A stretch of 51,730 bases of DNA from an uncultured Prevotella sp. (GTDB taxonomy: Bacteria; Bacteroidota; Bacteroidia; Bacteroidales; Bacteroidaceae), in NCBI RefSeq assembly GCF_946404925.1, contig NZ_CAMJFM010000019.1, positions 1-51,730 of the forward strand. The letters run 5' to 3'. Numbering within the stretch: position 1 is the first letter of the stretch; each line of letters begins with the position of its first letter. Below, piece after piece: positions 25,639 through 34,441 of this stretch. A model generated the notes under the pieces. The model saw nothing but the letters and a program-made list of their open reading frames with translations. It was not told where the DNA came from and searched no databases. The translations under genes and the position numbers were made by a program.

Positions 25639-26874
25639 ATGAACAAGAAAATAGGAAACATCTTCAAAGGAGACAAGGTCATCTGGATGGTATTCTTCTT
25701 CCTCTGTATGATCAGTATCGTCGAGGTATTCTCTGCTTCGAGTAACCTGACATACAAGAGCCAGAACTATATGGGTCCTATCGTCTTCCATACCGTCACC
25801 ATTATTCTCGGTGCAGTAGTAGCGGTAGTAACGCTTAACATCCCATGCCGATACTTCAAGCTGATGACACCTTTCTTGCTCATTATCACAGTCATACTGC
25901 TGCTTTGGGTACTTGCTACTGGCGAAAAGACAGGTGACGCCAGCCGATGGATTAATCTCTTCGGTCTTACCTTCCAACCATCAGAGATTGCCAAGGGAAC
26001 AGTAGTACTGGCTACGGCCCAGATACTTAGCGCCATGCAGAGAGAAAACGGGGCTGATAAAAAGGCATTTAAATACATTCTCTGTATCGTAGCACCTATC
26101 GCCATGCTGATTATGGTCGAGAACCTCTCTACCGCAGCCCTGCTATGCTCTGTCGTATTCCTGATGATGTTTATCGGACGCGTTCCCCTGATTCAGTTAG
26201 GAAAGTTAGCAGGTGTTGTTGTTGGTCTTGCACTGGTAGGACTACTACTCATCATGGCTGTGGGCAATGACAACAACGTTGCAGTAGACAAGGCCAAGAC
26301 AGAACAGGTATCAACTCCCAAGGAGAAAAGTAAACTTGAAAAAATTCTCCACCGTGCTGACACTTGGAAGTCACGTATCAAGAAGTTCTCGAACAAAGAG
26401 GTTATCACACCCGATCAGTACGACCTCGACAAAGATGCTCAGGTGGCTCACGCCAACATTGCCATCGTGTCAAGTAACATCATTGGCAAGGGACCTGGTC
26501 AGTCAGTAGAACGCGACTTCCTATCGCAGGCATTCTCGGATTTCATCTTTGCTATTGTCATCGAAGAATTAGGTATTGTTGGAGCCTCATTTGTGGTACT
26601 GCTGTATATTGTACTGTTATACAGAACAGCACGTATTGCCAGTAGGTGTGAGAATAACTTCCCAGCATTCCTTGCAATGGGATTGGCACTCCTGCTTGTC
26701 ATTCAGGCAGCTTTCAACATGCTGGTAGCTGTAGGTATCGCCCCAGTAACTGGACAGCCTCTGCCACTTATCAGTAAAGGTGGTACTTCAACCATCATTA
26801 ACTGCGCCTACATAGGTGTTATATTAAGTGTTAGCCGCTCTGCAAAAAAAAGGCAGCCAAAAATAGCAGAATAA
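25639..26874 (+). CDS. ftsW: Septal peptidoglycan polymerase FtsW (SEDS family)
   Basis: A SEDS glycosyltransferase (411 aa, about ten membrane helices) that polymerises lipid II at the septum together with FtsI. FQPSEIAKG (about 113-121), NLSTA, SDFIFAIVIEELG (about 297-309, with the Glu-rich catalytic region nearby) and GQPLPLISKGGTS (about 370-382) are diagnostic. A polar insert of about 60 residues (200-265) precedes the last helices. It lies between murD and murG as in related genomes, which supports FtsW over RodA. Confidence 0.95.
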   Translation: MNKKIGNIFKGDKVIWMVFFFLCMISIVEVFSASSNLTYKSQNYMGPIVFHTVTIILGAVVAVVTLNIPCRYFKLMTPFLLIITVILLLWVLATGEKTGDASRWINLFGLTFQPSEIAKGTVVLATAQILSAMQRENGADKKAFKYILCIVAPIAMLIMVENLSTAALLCSVVFLMMFIGRVPLIQLGKLAGVVVGLALVGLLLIMAVGNDNNVAVDKAKTEQVSTPKEKSKLEKILHRADTWKSRIKKFSNKEVITPDQYDLDKDAQVAHANIAIVSSNIIGKGPGQSVERDFLSQAFSDFIFAIVIEELGIVGASFVVLLYIVLLYRTARIASRCENNFPAFLAMGLALLLVIQAAFNMLVAVGIAPVTGQPLPLISKGGTSTIINCAYIGVILSVSRSAKKRQPKIAE

Positions 26875-26887
26875 GAAATTAAATTTG

Positions 26888-26897
26888 TAATTTTGCA
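26888..26897 (+). promoter_or_regulatory. Internal promoter before murG
   Basis: TAATTTTGCA matches the -7 consensus and lies in the only longer gap (43 nt) within the first part of the cluster, 21 nt before murG. No -33 box is visible. Confidence 0.55.
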
Positions 26898-26917
26898 CGC
26901 AACAATTAAAAAAAGAT

Positions 26918-28024
26918 ATGGAAGAACTTAGAGTAATCATTAGCGGAGGTGGTACTGGGGGACATATTTTCCCAGCCGTCTCAATAGCAAATGCCGTGAA
27001 AGCACTACGTCCAGATGCAAAGATATTATTTGTTGGCGCACTTGGACGCATGGAGATGCAGCGTGTACCAGCTGCTGGTTACGAAATCAAAGGTTTGCCC
27101 ATCTGCGGTTTCGATCGTAAGAATCTGCTCAAGAACTTCAAGGTTCTTTATAAGATATGGAAGAGTCAGCGCATGGCTAAGTCTATCATCAAAGACTTTA
27201 AACCACAGGTTGCAGTAGGAGTTGGCGGCTACGCCAGCGGTCCAACCCTGAACAAGGCGGCCGCTATGGGTATACCCTGTCTGATACAGGAACAGAACTC
27301 GTATGCTGGCGTTACCAACAAGCTGCTTGCCAAGAAGGCCGAGAAGATTTGTGTGGCATACGAGGGAATGGAGCGATTCTTCCCAGCCGAAAAGATTATA
27401 CTTACAGGCAATCCTGTTCGTCAGGCATTGCTCGACACTAAGATTTCACAAGAAGACGCTATAAAATCATTCGGTCTTGATCCAACTAAAAAGACTATTC
27501 TGTTGGTAGGCGGAAGCCTTGGAGCCAGGACCATCAACGAGAGCGTACTCCAGCACCTTGATCTTATCAAGGCTGCTAATGCTCAGTTCATCTGGCAGAC
27601 AGGCAAATACTATAGCGCCGAGATTGCCGAGAGACTCAAGGGCGAGAACATCCCCAACCTCAAGGTTACCGATTTTATCACTGATATGGGAGCTGCCTAC
27701 AAGGCAGCCGATCTGGTCATCAGCCGTGCAGGAGCCAGCAGTATCTCTGAGTTCTGTTTGATTGGCAAACCAGTTATCCTAGTACCAAGTCCAAATGTAG
27801 CCGAAGATCACCAGACCAAGAATGCTTTGGCCTTGGCCAATCGCGATGCAGCCATATACGTTAAGGATGCTGATGCTCCAGCAACCCTACTTGAGTTGGC
27901 CATCAAGACTGTTGCCGACGAGCAGAAATTGAAGTCGCTCAGCGAGAATGTATTGAAACTCGCCCTGCCCGATTCAGCCGACATCATTGCAAAAGAAGTC
28001 ATCAAACTGGCAGAAAAGAAATAA
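26918..28024 (+). CDS. murG: Lipid II synthase MurG
   Basis: A membrane-associated GT-B glycosyltransferase (368 aa) that adds GlcNAc to lipid I to make lipid II. SGGGTGGHIFPAV (about 9-21) is the G-loop, GVGGYASGPT a second N-terminal block, and LVGGSLGARTINE (about 190-202) and SRAGASSISEF (about 268-278) belong to the UDP-GlcNAc site. Length is normal. Confidence 0.97.
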   Translation: MEELRVIISGGGTGGHIFPAVSIANAVKALRPDAKILFVGALGRMEMQRVPAAGYEIKGLPICGFDRKNLLKNFKVLYKIWKSQRMAKSIIKDFKPQVAVGVGGYASGPTLNKAAAMGIPCLIQEQNSYAGVTNKLLAKKAEKICVAYEGMERFFPAEKIILTGNPVRQALLDTKISQEDAIKSFGLDPTKKTILLVGGSLGARTINESVLQHLDLIKAANAQFIWQTGKYYSAEIAERLKGENIPNLKVTDFITDMGAAYKAADLVISRAGASSISEFCLIGKPVILVPSPNVAEDHQTKNALALANRDAAIYVKDADAPATLLELAIKTVADEQKLKSLSENVLKLALPDSADIIAKEVIKLAEKK

Positions 28025-28029
28025 AGAAT

Positions 28030-29403
28030 ATGGAATTAAAAGATATCAAAGCAGTATATTTCGTAGGAGCAGGTGGCATTGGCATGAGTGCCATCGCCCG
28101 CTACTTTATTAAGAAAGGTCTTGTTGTAGCTGGTTACGACAAGACACCATCCGATCTCACAAAGAGACTCGAAACCGAAGGTATGCTCATCCACTACCAC
28201 GAGAGTGTTGACGAGATTCCCCACGAGTGCAAGAAAAAGGAGTCATGTCTGGTCATCTACACACCAGCAATCCCAGCAGAGCATCAGGAGCTGAAGTTCT
28301 TCCGCGAGAACGGATTCGAGATTCAGAAGCGTGCTCAGGTTCTTGGCACCCTAACTCAGAGTCACAAGGGTCTTTGTGTGGCCGGTACTCATGGCAAGAC
28401 CACCACTTCTACCATGTGTGCCCACATCATGCACCAGAGTCATCTCGACTGCAATGCCTTCCTCGGTGGTATCTCGAAGAACTACGGTACCAACTATATC
28501 CTGTCTGATTCTGACTTCGTTGTTATCGAGGCCGACGAATTCGATCGCTCTTTCCACTGGCTTCGTCCTTGGATGAGCGTCATCACCTCTACCGACCCCG
28601 ATCATCTGGACATCTACGGTACCAAAGAGGCTTATCTTGAGAGTTTCCGTCATTACACCGAGCTCATCCAGCCAGGTGGTGCGCTTATCATACATCGCGA
28701 CTTGGAAATGAAGGAGAATATCCAGTCTGACGTGCGTCGTTACGACTACAGCCTTAACGAGGGCGATTTCCATGCTGAGAATATCGTGATAGAGAACGGC
28801 GAGATAACCTTTGATTTCATTTCACCTATTGAGAGCGTCAAGGGTGTGCAGCTTGGACAGCCAGTTCCCATCAATATCGAGAATGGTATTGCCGCCATGG
28901 CCATGGCACAACTCAATGGCTGTACAGCCGAGGAGTTGAAATATGGTATGCAGACCTACGGAGGTGTTGATCGTCGTTTTGATTTCAAGATTAAAAACGG
29001 CAAGATGGTATTCCTGAGCGACTATGCTCACCATCCCAAGGAAATTTATCAGAGCGCAAAGAGTATTCGTGAGTTATACAAGAACAAGCACATTACAGCA
29101 ATCTTCCAGCCTCACCTCTATACCCGCACACGCGATTTCTACAAGGACTTCGCCGATGCTCTGAGTCAGCTTGACGAGGTAATCCTCACCGAGATTTATC
29201 CTGCTCGCGAGAAACCTATCGAGGGTGTTACATCAAAACTAATCTACGACAACCTGAAGCCAGGCGTCAAGAAAGAGATGATTCAGAAGGCTGATGTTCT
29301 CGATTACATCAAGAATCACGACTTCGAAGTACTCATTGTTCTCGGTGCTGGTGATTTGGATAATCAGGTTCCACAGATTACAAAGATTTTAAACAGCAAA
29401 TAA
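28030..29403 (+). CDS. murC: UDP-MurNAc--L-Ala ligase MurC
   Basis: A 457-aa Mur ligase catalysing the first amino-acid addition. The N-terminus shows FVGAGGIGMSAIA, the P-loop is AGTHGKTTT (about 117-125), and EADEFDRSFH, TSTDPDHLDIY and DYAHHPKEI (about 336-344) follow. It is 5 nt behind murG and 6 nt before ftsQ. Confidence 0.97.
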   Translation: MELKDIKAVYFVGAGGIGMSAIARYFIKKGLVVAGYDKTPSDLTKRLETEGMLIHYHESVDEIPHECKKKESCLVIYTPAIPAEHQELKFFRENGFEIQKRAQVLGTLTQSHKGLCVAGTHGKTTTSTMCAHIMHQSHLDCNAFLGGISKNYGTNYILSDSDFVVIEADEFDRSFHWLRPWMSVITSTDPDHLDIYGTKEAYLESFRHYTELIQPGGALIIHRDLEMKENIQSDVRRYDYSLNEGDFHAENIVIENGEITFDFISPIESVKGVQLGQPVPINIENGIAAMAMAQLNGCTAEELKYGMQTYGGVDRRFDFKIKNGKMVFLSDYAHHPKEIYQSAKSIRELYKNKHITAIFQPHLYTRTRDFYKDFADALSQLDEVILTEIYPAREKPIEGVTSKLIYDNLKPGVKKEMIQKADVLDYIKNHDFEVLIVLGAGDLDNQVPQITKILNSK

Positions 29404-29409
29404 TAATAG

Positions 29410-30165
29410 ATGACAATCAACTTCAACTGGAAACAAATCCTCATCGTAGCCTGCAACGTTATCGTTGGCATCTACATGGTATTAGCCGTCACTGCTTTCA
29501 ACAACCCTGACGAGGCTATGGCCAAACAATGCACAGAGGTGAAGATCGATATCGAAAAGGAGTCGATGGAGGGTTTCCTGAATCCAGGCGAAGTCAAGAA
29601 GTTACTATCACAGTATAAACTGTATCCTCTCTCCCAACCCATGAACACCATCTCACCACGAAAGATGGAAGAAACTCTTCTAAAGAGTCCGTTTGTAGAG
29701 AAGGCTGAGTGTTACAAGACGTTGAGCGGACATGTTTGCATCAACATCAAGCAGCGTATACCTGTCATCAGGATCATGGCTGTTAATGGCGACAACTACT
29801 ATCTGGATCATCATGGCAACATCATGCCCGAGTCTGGTTATGCCACAGATATCCTGATAGCAACAGGGAACATCACCAAGAAATATGCCAAGAACGTGTT
29901 ATCGAAGGTAGCGAACCAGATTGTCAGCGACAGTTTTTGGCGCAATCAGGCAGTACAGCTTAACGTTCTCCCTAATCAGACTCTGGAGTTGGTACCTCGT
30001 GTTGGCGACCACATCGTTTATCTGGGTAGTCCTAATCATATAGACAGCAAACTCGAACGTCTTCACAAGTTCTATGTTTACGGACTGAACAAAGCTGGTT
30101 GGAACAAGTACAATTATATTAATGTAGAGTTCAACAACCAGATTATATGTAAAAGAAATAATTGA
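29410..30165 (+). CDS. ftsQ: Cell division protein FtsQ
   Basis: A bitopic division protein (251 aa). A short cytoplasmic N-terminus and one membrane helix (about 9-28, ILIVACNVIVGIYMVLAV) precede the periplasmic POTRA-like domain (about 40-115; the block MEETLLKSPFVEKAECYKT is typical) and the FtsQ beta domain (ending VEFNNQIICKRN). FtsQ links FtsL/FtsB to the early divisome. Sequence conservation is low in the family, but position between murC and ftsA makes the call firm. Confidence 0.92.
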   Translation: MTINFNWKQILIVACNVIVGIYMVLAVTAFNNPDEAMAKQCTEVKIDIEKESMEGFLNPGEVKKLLSQYKLYPLSQPMNTISPRKMEETLLKSPFVEKAECYKTLSGHVCINIKQRIPVIRIMAVNGDNYYLDHHGNIMPESGYATDILIATGNITKKYAKNVLSKVANQIVSDSFWRNQAVQLNVLPNQTLELVPRVGDHIVYLGSPNHIDSKLERLHKFYVYGLNKAGWNKYNYINVEFNNQIICKRNN

Positions 30166-30183
30166 TAAATATTAAAATAAAAG

Positions 30184-31638
30184 ATGGCAGCAAAGGATTT
30201 TATTGTAGCAATTGAACTCGGTTCGTCCAAAGTAACCGGAATCGCGGGACAGAAGAATCTCGATGGCAGCATCAACGTGCTAGCTATGGTCAAGGAAGAG
30301 TCTTCTTCGTTTATCCGCAAAGGTGTGGTTTACAATATCGACAAGACCGCACAATGCCTTACCAGTATTATTAAAAAACTGGAGAATCAGCTCAAAACGC
30401 AGATTACACAGGTCTACGTTGGCGTTGGAGGACAGTCTATACGCAGCGTAAAGAATGTTGTAACTAAAGACCTTCCTGGCGAAACCATCATCACACAGGA
30501 CATGGTGATCGAACTGATGGATGCTAACCGCAACATGACCTATCAAGATCAGGAAATCCTGGATGCTGCCGTACAGGAATACAAGGTTGGAACCCAGTTC
30601 CAGTTGGATCCTGTAGGTATCCAAGCCACACACCTCGAAGGTCACTTCCTCAATATCCTTGAGCGTAAGGCCTTCTATCGCAACCTTAACAAGTGTTTCG
30701 AGACAGCAGGCATCAACGTAGCAGAGATGTATCTGGCTCCTCTTGCACTTGCCGACAGCGTACTCACCGAGGTTGAAAAACGCTCAGGCTGTGCACTTGT
30801 TGACATTGGTTACGACACAACCACCGTATCTGTGTATTCAAAGAATATCCTTCGCCATCTTGCTGTCATTCCTCTTGGTAGCAACAACATCACCAAGGAT
30901 ATTGCTTCACTCCAAATGGAAGAGAGCGATGCTGAACGCATGAAGCTCAAGTACGGTTCTGCTTATACCGAAAACAGTGATATCGACAACGAGCTGAAGT
31001 ACTCTATCGATCCTGAGCGTCAGGTCGAGAGTCGAAAGTTTATCGAGATTGTCGAAGGACGCCTTGAGGAGATTATCGAGAACGTATGGTACCAGATTCC
31101 ATCAGAGTACTATGACAAACTGCTCGGAGGTATCATCCTGACTGGTGGCGGCTCGAATATGAAGAATATCGAGAAGGCTTTTATTAACCATACTCACGTC
31201 GATAAGATCCGCATCGCCAAGTTTGTATCACAGACTATCATCACTAACAACGAGGAAATCAAGTCGCACAACGGCATGCTAAACACCTTGCTCGGCCTAC
31301 TGGCCAAGGGCGACATCAACTGCGCCGGAGATGCCTTCGATCCAAATGGCGACCTTTTCGCCAGTCTCAAGCCACAGACAGCTCACCCCACTAACGATCA
31401 GCGCCCCGCCCGTCAGACAACCGATCTGCCTGCTGGCGTTATCCGAACCGAGGCCGAGAAGCAGAAAGCCGAGGAGGAGAAACGCCGTCAACAGGAAGAG
31501 GAAGAGCGCGCACGTCAGGAAGAGGAGCGCCAGAAGCAGGAAGAGGAAGCACGTATCCGTAAGGAGAATAGTACCTGGAACAAACTTAAGAAGGGCATCC
31601 TGAAGTTTGGTAAGTCGATTGTTGAAGAAGAAGATTAA
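30184..31638 (+). CDS. ftsA: Cell division protein FtsA with extended coiled-coil tail
   Basis: An actin-like ATPase (484 aa) that tethers FtsZ to the membrane. AIELGSSKVTGIAG is the phosphate-1 loop, ALVDIGYDTT the phosphate-2 loop and GIILTGGGSNMKN (about 317-329) the adenosine motif. From about residue 418 the protein has an unusually long E/Q/R/K-rich helix (roughly 50 residues, many EEE and RQ pairs). It ends in an amphipathic helix (WNKLKKGILKFGKSIV), the expected membrane-targeting sequence. The long charged linker between body and anchor is seen in some Bacteroidota; it would hold FtsZ further from the membrane (inference). Confidence 0.96.
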   Translation: MAAKDFIVAIELGSSKVTGIAGQKNLDGSINVLAMVKEESSSFIRKGVVYNIDKTAQCLTSIIKKLENQLKTQITQVYVGVGGQSIRSVKNVVTKDLPGETIITQDMVIELMDANRNMTYQDQEILDAAVQEYKVGTQFQLDPVGIQATHLEGHFLNILERKAFYRNLNKCFETAGINVAEMYLAPLALADSVLTEVEKRSGCALVDIGYDTTTVSVYSKNILRHLAVIPLGSNNITKDIASLQMEESDAERMKLKYGSAYTENSDIDNELKYSIDPERQVESRKFIEIVEGRLEEIIENVWYQIPSEYYDKLLGGIILTGGGSNMKNIEKAFINHTHVDKIRIAKFVSQTIITNNEEIKSHNGMLNTLLGLLAKGDINCAGDAFDPNGDLFASLKPQTAHPTNDQRPARQTTDLPAGVIRTEAEKQKAEEEKRRQQEEEERARQEEERQKQEEEARIRKENSTWNKLKKGILKFGKSIVEEED

Positions 31639-31651
31639 AAAGTAGAAAATT

Positions 31652-32986
31652 ATGGAGAACAATATGAACAATGACATTCTGGACTTCGGAGCACCAGAGA
31701 AAGAGCATAGCATCATCAAAGTCATTGGTGTTGGTGGTGGCGGCGGCAACGCTGTAAATCACATGTACCGCGAGGGCATTCACGATGTAACATTCGTGCT
31801 TTGCAATACCGACAACCAGGCACTTAACGATTCGCCAGTCCCCGTACATCTCCAGTTGGGTAAAGAGGGACTTGGAGCCGGAAATAAACCCGAGAAGGCT
31901 CGTCAGGCAGCCGAAGAGAGCATCGAGGACATCCGCACAATGCTTAGCGATGGAACCCGTATGGCATTTATCACTGCCGGTATGGGTGGTGGTACTGGTA
32001 CAGGTGCCGCTCCAGTAATCGCTCGTGTATCAAAGGAGTTGGGTATTCTTACCGTTGGTATCGTTACCATCCCTTTCCGTTTCGAGGGCGACCGCAAGAT
32101 CGACCAAGCTCTTGACGGTGTTGAAGAGATGTCGAAACACGTTGATGCTCTACTTGTTATCAATAACGAGCGCCTCCGCGAGATTTATCCAGAGCTCTCT
32201 GTACTCGATGCATTCGGGAAAGCCGACGACACACTAAGTGTTGCCGCTAAGTCTATTGCAGAGATCATCACAGTTCACGGACTTATTAACCTCGACTTCA
32301 ACGATGTTAAGACCGTACTGAAGGATGGTGGCGTTGCCATTATGTCTACAGGTTATGGCGAAGGCGAGGGCCGTGTAAAGAAGGCTATCGAGGATGCACT
32401 CAACTCACCTCTGCTTAACGATAATGACATTTTCAATTCTAAGAAGATTCTGCTCTCTATCTCGTTTGCAGGTTCTAAGGAAGGCCAGTCATCACTGATG
32501 ATGGAGGAAATGAACGATGTGAACGACTTCATGGCTAAGTTCGGCAACGACTTCGAGATTAAGTGGGGACTTGCAACCGACCTCGAACTCGGCAAGAAGG
32601 TAAAGGTTACCATTCTGGCAACAGGATTCGGTATCGAGAATGTCGATGGTATGAATGGTCACCTCAAAAAGCACAGTCAGGAAGATATCAATCGCATTGC
32701 AGCCGAACAGGAGAAGGCTGCTGAGCGCCAGGATCGCCGTAACCGCTACTATGGCGGCGAGGGAGCCACCAAGCGCTACAAGCGTCGTCCAAACATCTAC
32801 CTGTTCCGTCCTGAAGATCTGGATAACGATGATGTTATCTCGGCCGTAGAACAGACTCCAACCTACAAGCGCACCCGCGAGATTCTCGACAGCATCAACT
32901 CGCAGGCCAGCAACGAGGTGGTCATGATCGACGAACCCGCTCAGGATCCACAGGAGCCCATACAGGGAACCATCAAGTTTATGTAA
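31652..32986 (+). CDS. ftsZ: Cell division GTPase FtsZ
   Basis: The tubulin-like division GTPase (444 aa). GVGGGGGNAVNHM (about 25-37), the tubulin signature GGGTGTGAAP (about 111-120), the T5 loop region and NDVKTVLKDGG are all present. After the GTPase core (to about 325) comes a charged linker (KAAERQDRRNRYY), then a conserved motif TPTYKRT (about 399-405) that probably binds FtsA. An extra tail of about 40 residues follows this motif. It is last in the cluster and converges with recO. Confidence 0.97.
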   Translation: MENNMNNDILDFGAPEKEHSIIKVIGVGGGGGNAVNHMYREGIHDVTFVLCNTDNQALNDSPVPVHLQLGKEGLGAGNKPEKARQAAEESIEDIRTMLSDGTRMAFITAGMGGGTGTGAAPVIARVSKELGILTVGIVTIPFRFEGDRKIDQALDGVEEMSKHVDALLVINNERLREIYPELSVLDAFGKADDTLSVAAKSIAEIITVHGLINLDFNDVKTVLKDGGVAIMSTGYGEGEGRVKKAIEDALNSPLLNDNDIFNSKKILLSISFAGSKEGQSSLMMEEMNDVNDFMAKFGNDFEIKWGLATDLELGKKVKVTILATGFGIENVDGMNGHLKKHSQEDINRIAAEQEKAAERQDRRNRYYGGEGATKRYKRRPNIYLFRPEDLDNDDVISAVEQTPTYKRTREILDSINSQASNEVVMIDEPAQDPQEPIQGTIKFM

Positions 32987-32990
32987 ATCC

Positions 32991-33015
32991 GCAGCCTTAC
33001 TGATATAAGGCTTGC
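32991..33015. terminator. Possible shared hairpin at the ftsZ/recO junction
   Basis: GCAGCCTTA and TAAGGCTTGC (32991-32999 and 33006-33015) pair with one bulge around a 6-nt loop. The hairpin overlaps the last recO codons. There is no long T run, so termination is uncertain. Confidence 0.4.
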
Positions 33016-33722
33016 AATACCTCTATCGACTTCATCTCTGGGAAATCTGGCAGATGGAGTCGATAATATTTGATTGATACTTCAAGCAGTCGGTTCCTGT
33101 CATCGTGTGACATACGGAACAAATGCATCGTTGGGAAGTCCATTCGCATCATCAGCTGCACCTTCTGCGCCTCCTCTGGGTGTAAGAAATCACGATGTAC
33201 TGGAGGATTATGCATAAACTCGCTCTCGCGCAAGTCAAAGTAATCACCATCCTCATAGTCATCCAGATTAGGATAGAAACCAAGGAAACGCGTCAGCCTC
33301 AACAAGAACACCAAATGGAAATTGGCAAAATTTGCCGGCTGACCATCAAGCCACATAATGCTATTCTCCAGATAATCATACAGCAACTCATTACGTTGTT
33401 CCGAACGCAAGGCATAATATAAGAACTCAGCCACAAAGAGCGATATGGCCAGTTTATCGGGTTCAAATGGGATTGAAGCAAACGGCGTGAGCAACCTCAC
33501 GTCATTCAGTTTTTGTAATTGCAGCTTAGGTCGGATGTCAGTTTCTATTTCCAACAAGGTTAAAGGCTGAAAGAATTGCTTTTTAACCTTACTTTTTGTT
33601 GTTTTAGGTATGCTGACGATAAAAGACTGCCTACCAAACGCTCTGGTAAACATATCTACAATAAGCCTTGACTCGCCATACTTCAGCGAATGCAGCACAA
33701 TAGCCTGAGTTTTCGTCAACAT
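32997..33722 (-). CDS. recO: DNA repair protein RecO
   Basis: RecO (241 aa) helps load RecA at single-strand gaps together with RecF/RecR. The start MLTKTQAIVLHSLKYGES is chosen at 33722, because the extra six upstream codons fall on the promoter -7 element. The N-terminal OB-fold (1-80, with ESRLIVDMFTR and LLEIETDIRP) is followed by a helical domain. The Cys4 zinc site of some RecO proteins is absent (typical for Bacteroidota). It is monocistronic. Confidence 0.92.
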   Translation of the reverse strand: MLTKTQAIVLHSLKYGESRLIVDMFTRAFGRQSFIVSIPKTTKSKVKKQFFQPLTLLEIETDIRPKLQLQKLNDVRLLTPFASIPFEPDKLAISLFVAEFLYYALRSEQRNELLYDYLENSIMWLDGQPANFANFHLVFLLRLTRFLGFYPNLDDYEDGDYFDLRESEFMHNPPVHRDFLHPEEAQKVQLMMRMDFPTMHLFRMSHDDRNRLLEVSIKYYRLHLPDFPEMKSIEVLQALYQ

Positions 33723-33727
33723 AACGG

Positions 33728-33737
33728 TGCAAAGATA
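33728..33737 (-). promoter_or_regulatory. -7 element of recO
   Basis: TATCTTTGCA on the minus strand ends 5 nt before the recO start codon. The transcript would therefore have almost no leader. Confidence 0.7.
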
Positions 33738-33776
33738 CACATTTTATTCAGAATATGTTATTTTTTACTAAAAAAA

Positions 33777-33808
33777 TTTGGTAGAATGGAAAAATAGTAG
33801 TACTTTTG
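33777..33808 (+). promoter_or_regulatory. Promoter of the tRNA-Glu/rpsT unit
   Basis: TTTG (33777-33780), 20 nt, then TACTTTTG (33801-33808). This is a full -33/-7 match, 18 nt before the tRNA. Confidence 0.85.
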
Positions 33809-33826
33809 CACCCGCATTTCGTGGAC

Positions 33827-33898
33827 GGTCCCTTCGTCTATCGGTTAGGACGAGAGATTTTCATTCTCTAAAGAGGAGTTCGACTCTCCTAGGGACTA
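33827..33898 (+). tRNA. tRNA-Glu (anticodon UUC)
   Basis: A complete cloverleaf. GGTCCCT pairs with AGGGACT (one G-U pair at the end), and the D-arm is GTCTATCGGTTAGGAC. The anticodon stem AGAGA/TCTCT carries the loop TTTTCAT, giving anticodon TTC. The T-arm is AGGAG-TTCGACT-CTCCT and the discriminator is A. It is 72 nt long and CCA is not encoded. Confidence 0.96.
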
Positions 33899-33918
33899 CA
33901 AATTTAAATCTTCCATCT

Positions 33919-34012
33919 GCACAGCCATGTGCTACCAACCACGAGGGATGGGATAAGGTGGTAGAGGGTTCGCAAGAGCCCGCCCAGGGCAGCCTTTACG
34001 ACGTAAGACCCA
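33919..34012 (+). ncRNA. Structured leader RNA candidate upstream of rpsT
   Basis: Between tRNA-Glu and rpsT lie about 150 nt that can fold into several hairpins. GCACA-GCCA-TGTGC is at 33919-33932. CTACCAACC at 33932-33940 pairs with GGTGGTAG at 33957-33964 with one bulge. GGGTTC-GCAA-GAGCCC at 33966-33981 carries a GNRA-type tetraloop. CTTTACG/CGTAAG lies around 33994-34007. A 9-codon reading frame (33927-33956, MCYQPRGMG) also lies there. S20 is known to control its own translation in E. coli, so an autoregulatory leader is a reasonable guess. A tRNA-processing spacer is the alternative. Confidence 0.45.
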
Positions 34013-34050
34013 TAAGCTTTATAATTAACAATTTAAAATTTCAAAAAAAC

Positions 34051-34305
34051 ATGGCAAATCACAAGTCATCAGTGAAGAGAATCCGTCAGGAGAAGAAAAG
34101 AGCACTTCACAACCACTACTACGCAAAGACAATGCGTAACGCAGTTCGCAAGCTCCGTGCTACTACAAACAAGGAAGAGGCTGTAGCTCTGTATCCAAAG
34201 GTACAGAAGATGCTGGACAAGCTGGCTAAGACCAACGTTATCCACAAGAACAAGGCCGCAAACCTGAAGTCAAGCCTTGCACTGCACGTTAATCAGCTGG
34301 GATAA
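34051..34305 (+). CDS. rpsT: Small ribosomal subunit protein S20
   Basis: S20 (84 aa), a helical-bundle protein that binds 16S rRNA helices 9 and 44. [17 protein letters not shown] and the Lys/Ala-rich later helices with [15 protein letters not shown] are diagnostic. The start at 34051 is the standard S20 N-terminus; the open frame upstream runs through tRNA-Glu. It is co-transcribed with the tRNA and closed by a strong terminator. Confidence 0.97.
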   Translation: MANHKSSVKRIRQEKKRALHNHYYAKTMRNAVRKLRATTNKEEAVALYPKVQKMLDKLAKTNVIHKNKAANLKSSLALHVNQLG

Positions 34306-34326
34306 TTATCTACCCAATGATAAATT

Positions 34327-34363
34327 AAGCCGTAGCCCAATAAGGGTTGCGGCTTTATTTTTT
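34327..34363 (+). terminator. Terminator after rpsT
   Basis: Twelve-base arms AAGCCGTAGCCC (34327-34338) and GGGTTGCGGCTT (34344-34355) pair fully if G-U is allowed. The loop is AATAA and a T run follows. Confidence 0.92.
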
Positions 34364-34406
34364 GGTTTTTTAGCAGATAAACTATGTTTATCTGAACTTT
34401 TTTTCG

Positions 34407-34414
34407 TACCTTTG
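34407..34414 (+). promoter_or_regulatory. -7 element of gyrB
   Basis: TACCTTTG, 27 nt before the gyrB start codon. No clear -33 box. Confidence 0.75.
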
Positions 34415-34441
34415 CAACCAATTAGTGCAATTAAGAACAAA

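Noticed and set aside
17526..32986. Loss of murF and ddl from the division cluster as an unusual deletion
   Set aside because: From what I know, Bacteroidota clusters usually lack both genes at this place, so it is ordinary for the phylum.
33899..34050. SRP RNA, RNase P RNA or the Bacteroidales-1 RNA in the tRNA-Glu/rpsT spacer
   Set aside because: The region is too short and lacks the signature loops of SRP and RNase P RNA, and Bacteroidales-1 is linked to the L20 gene as far as I know.
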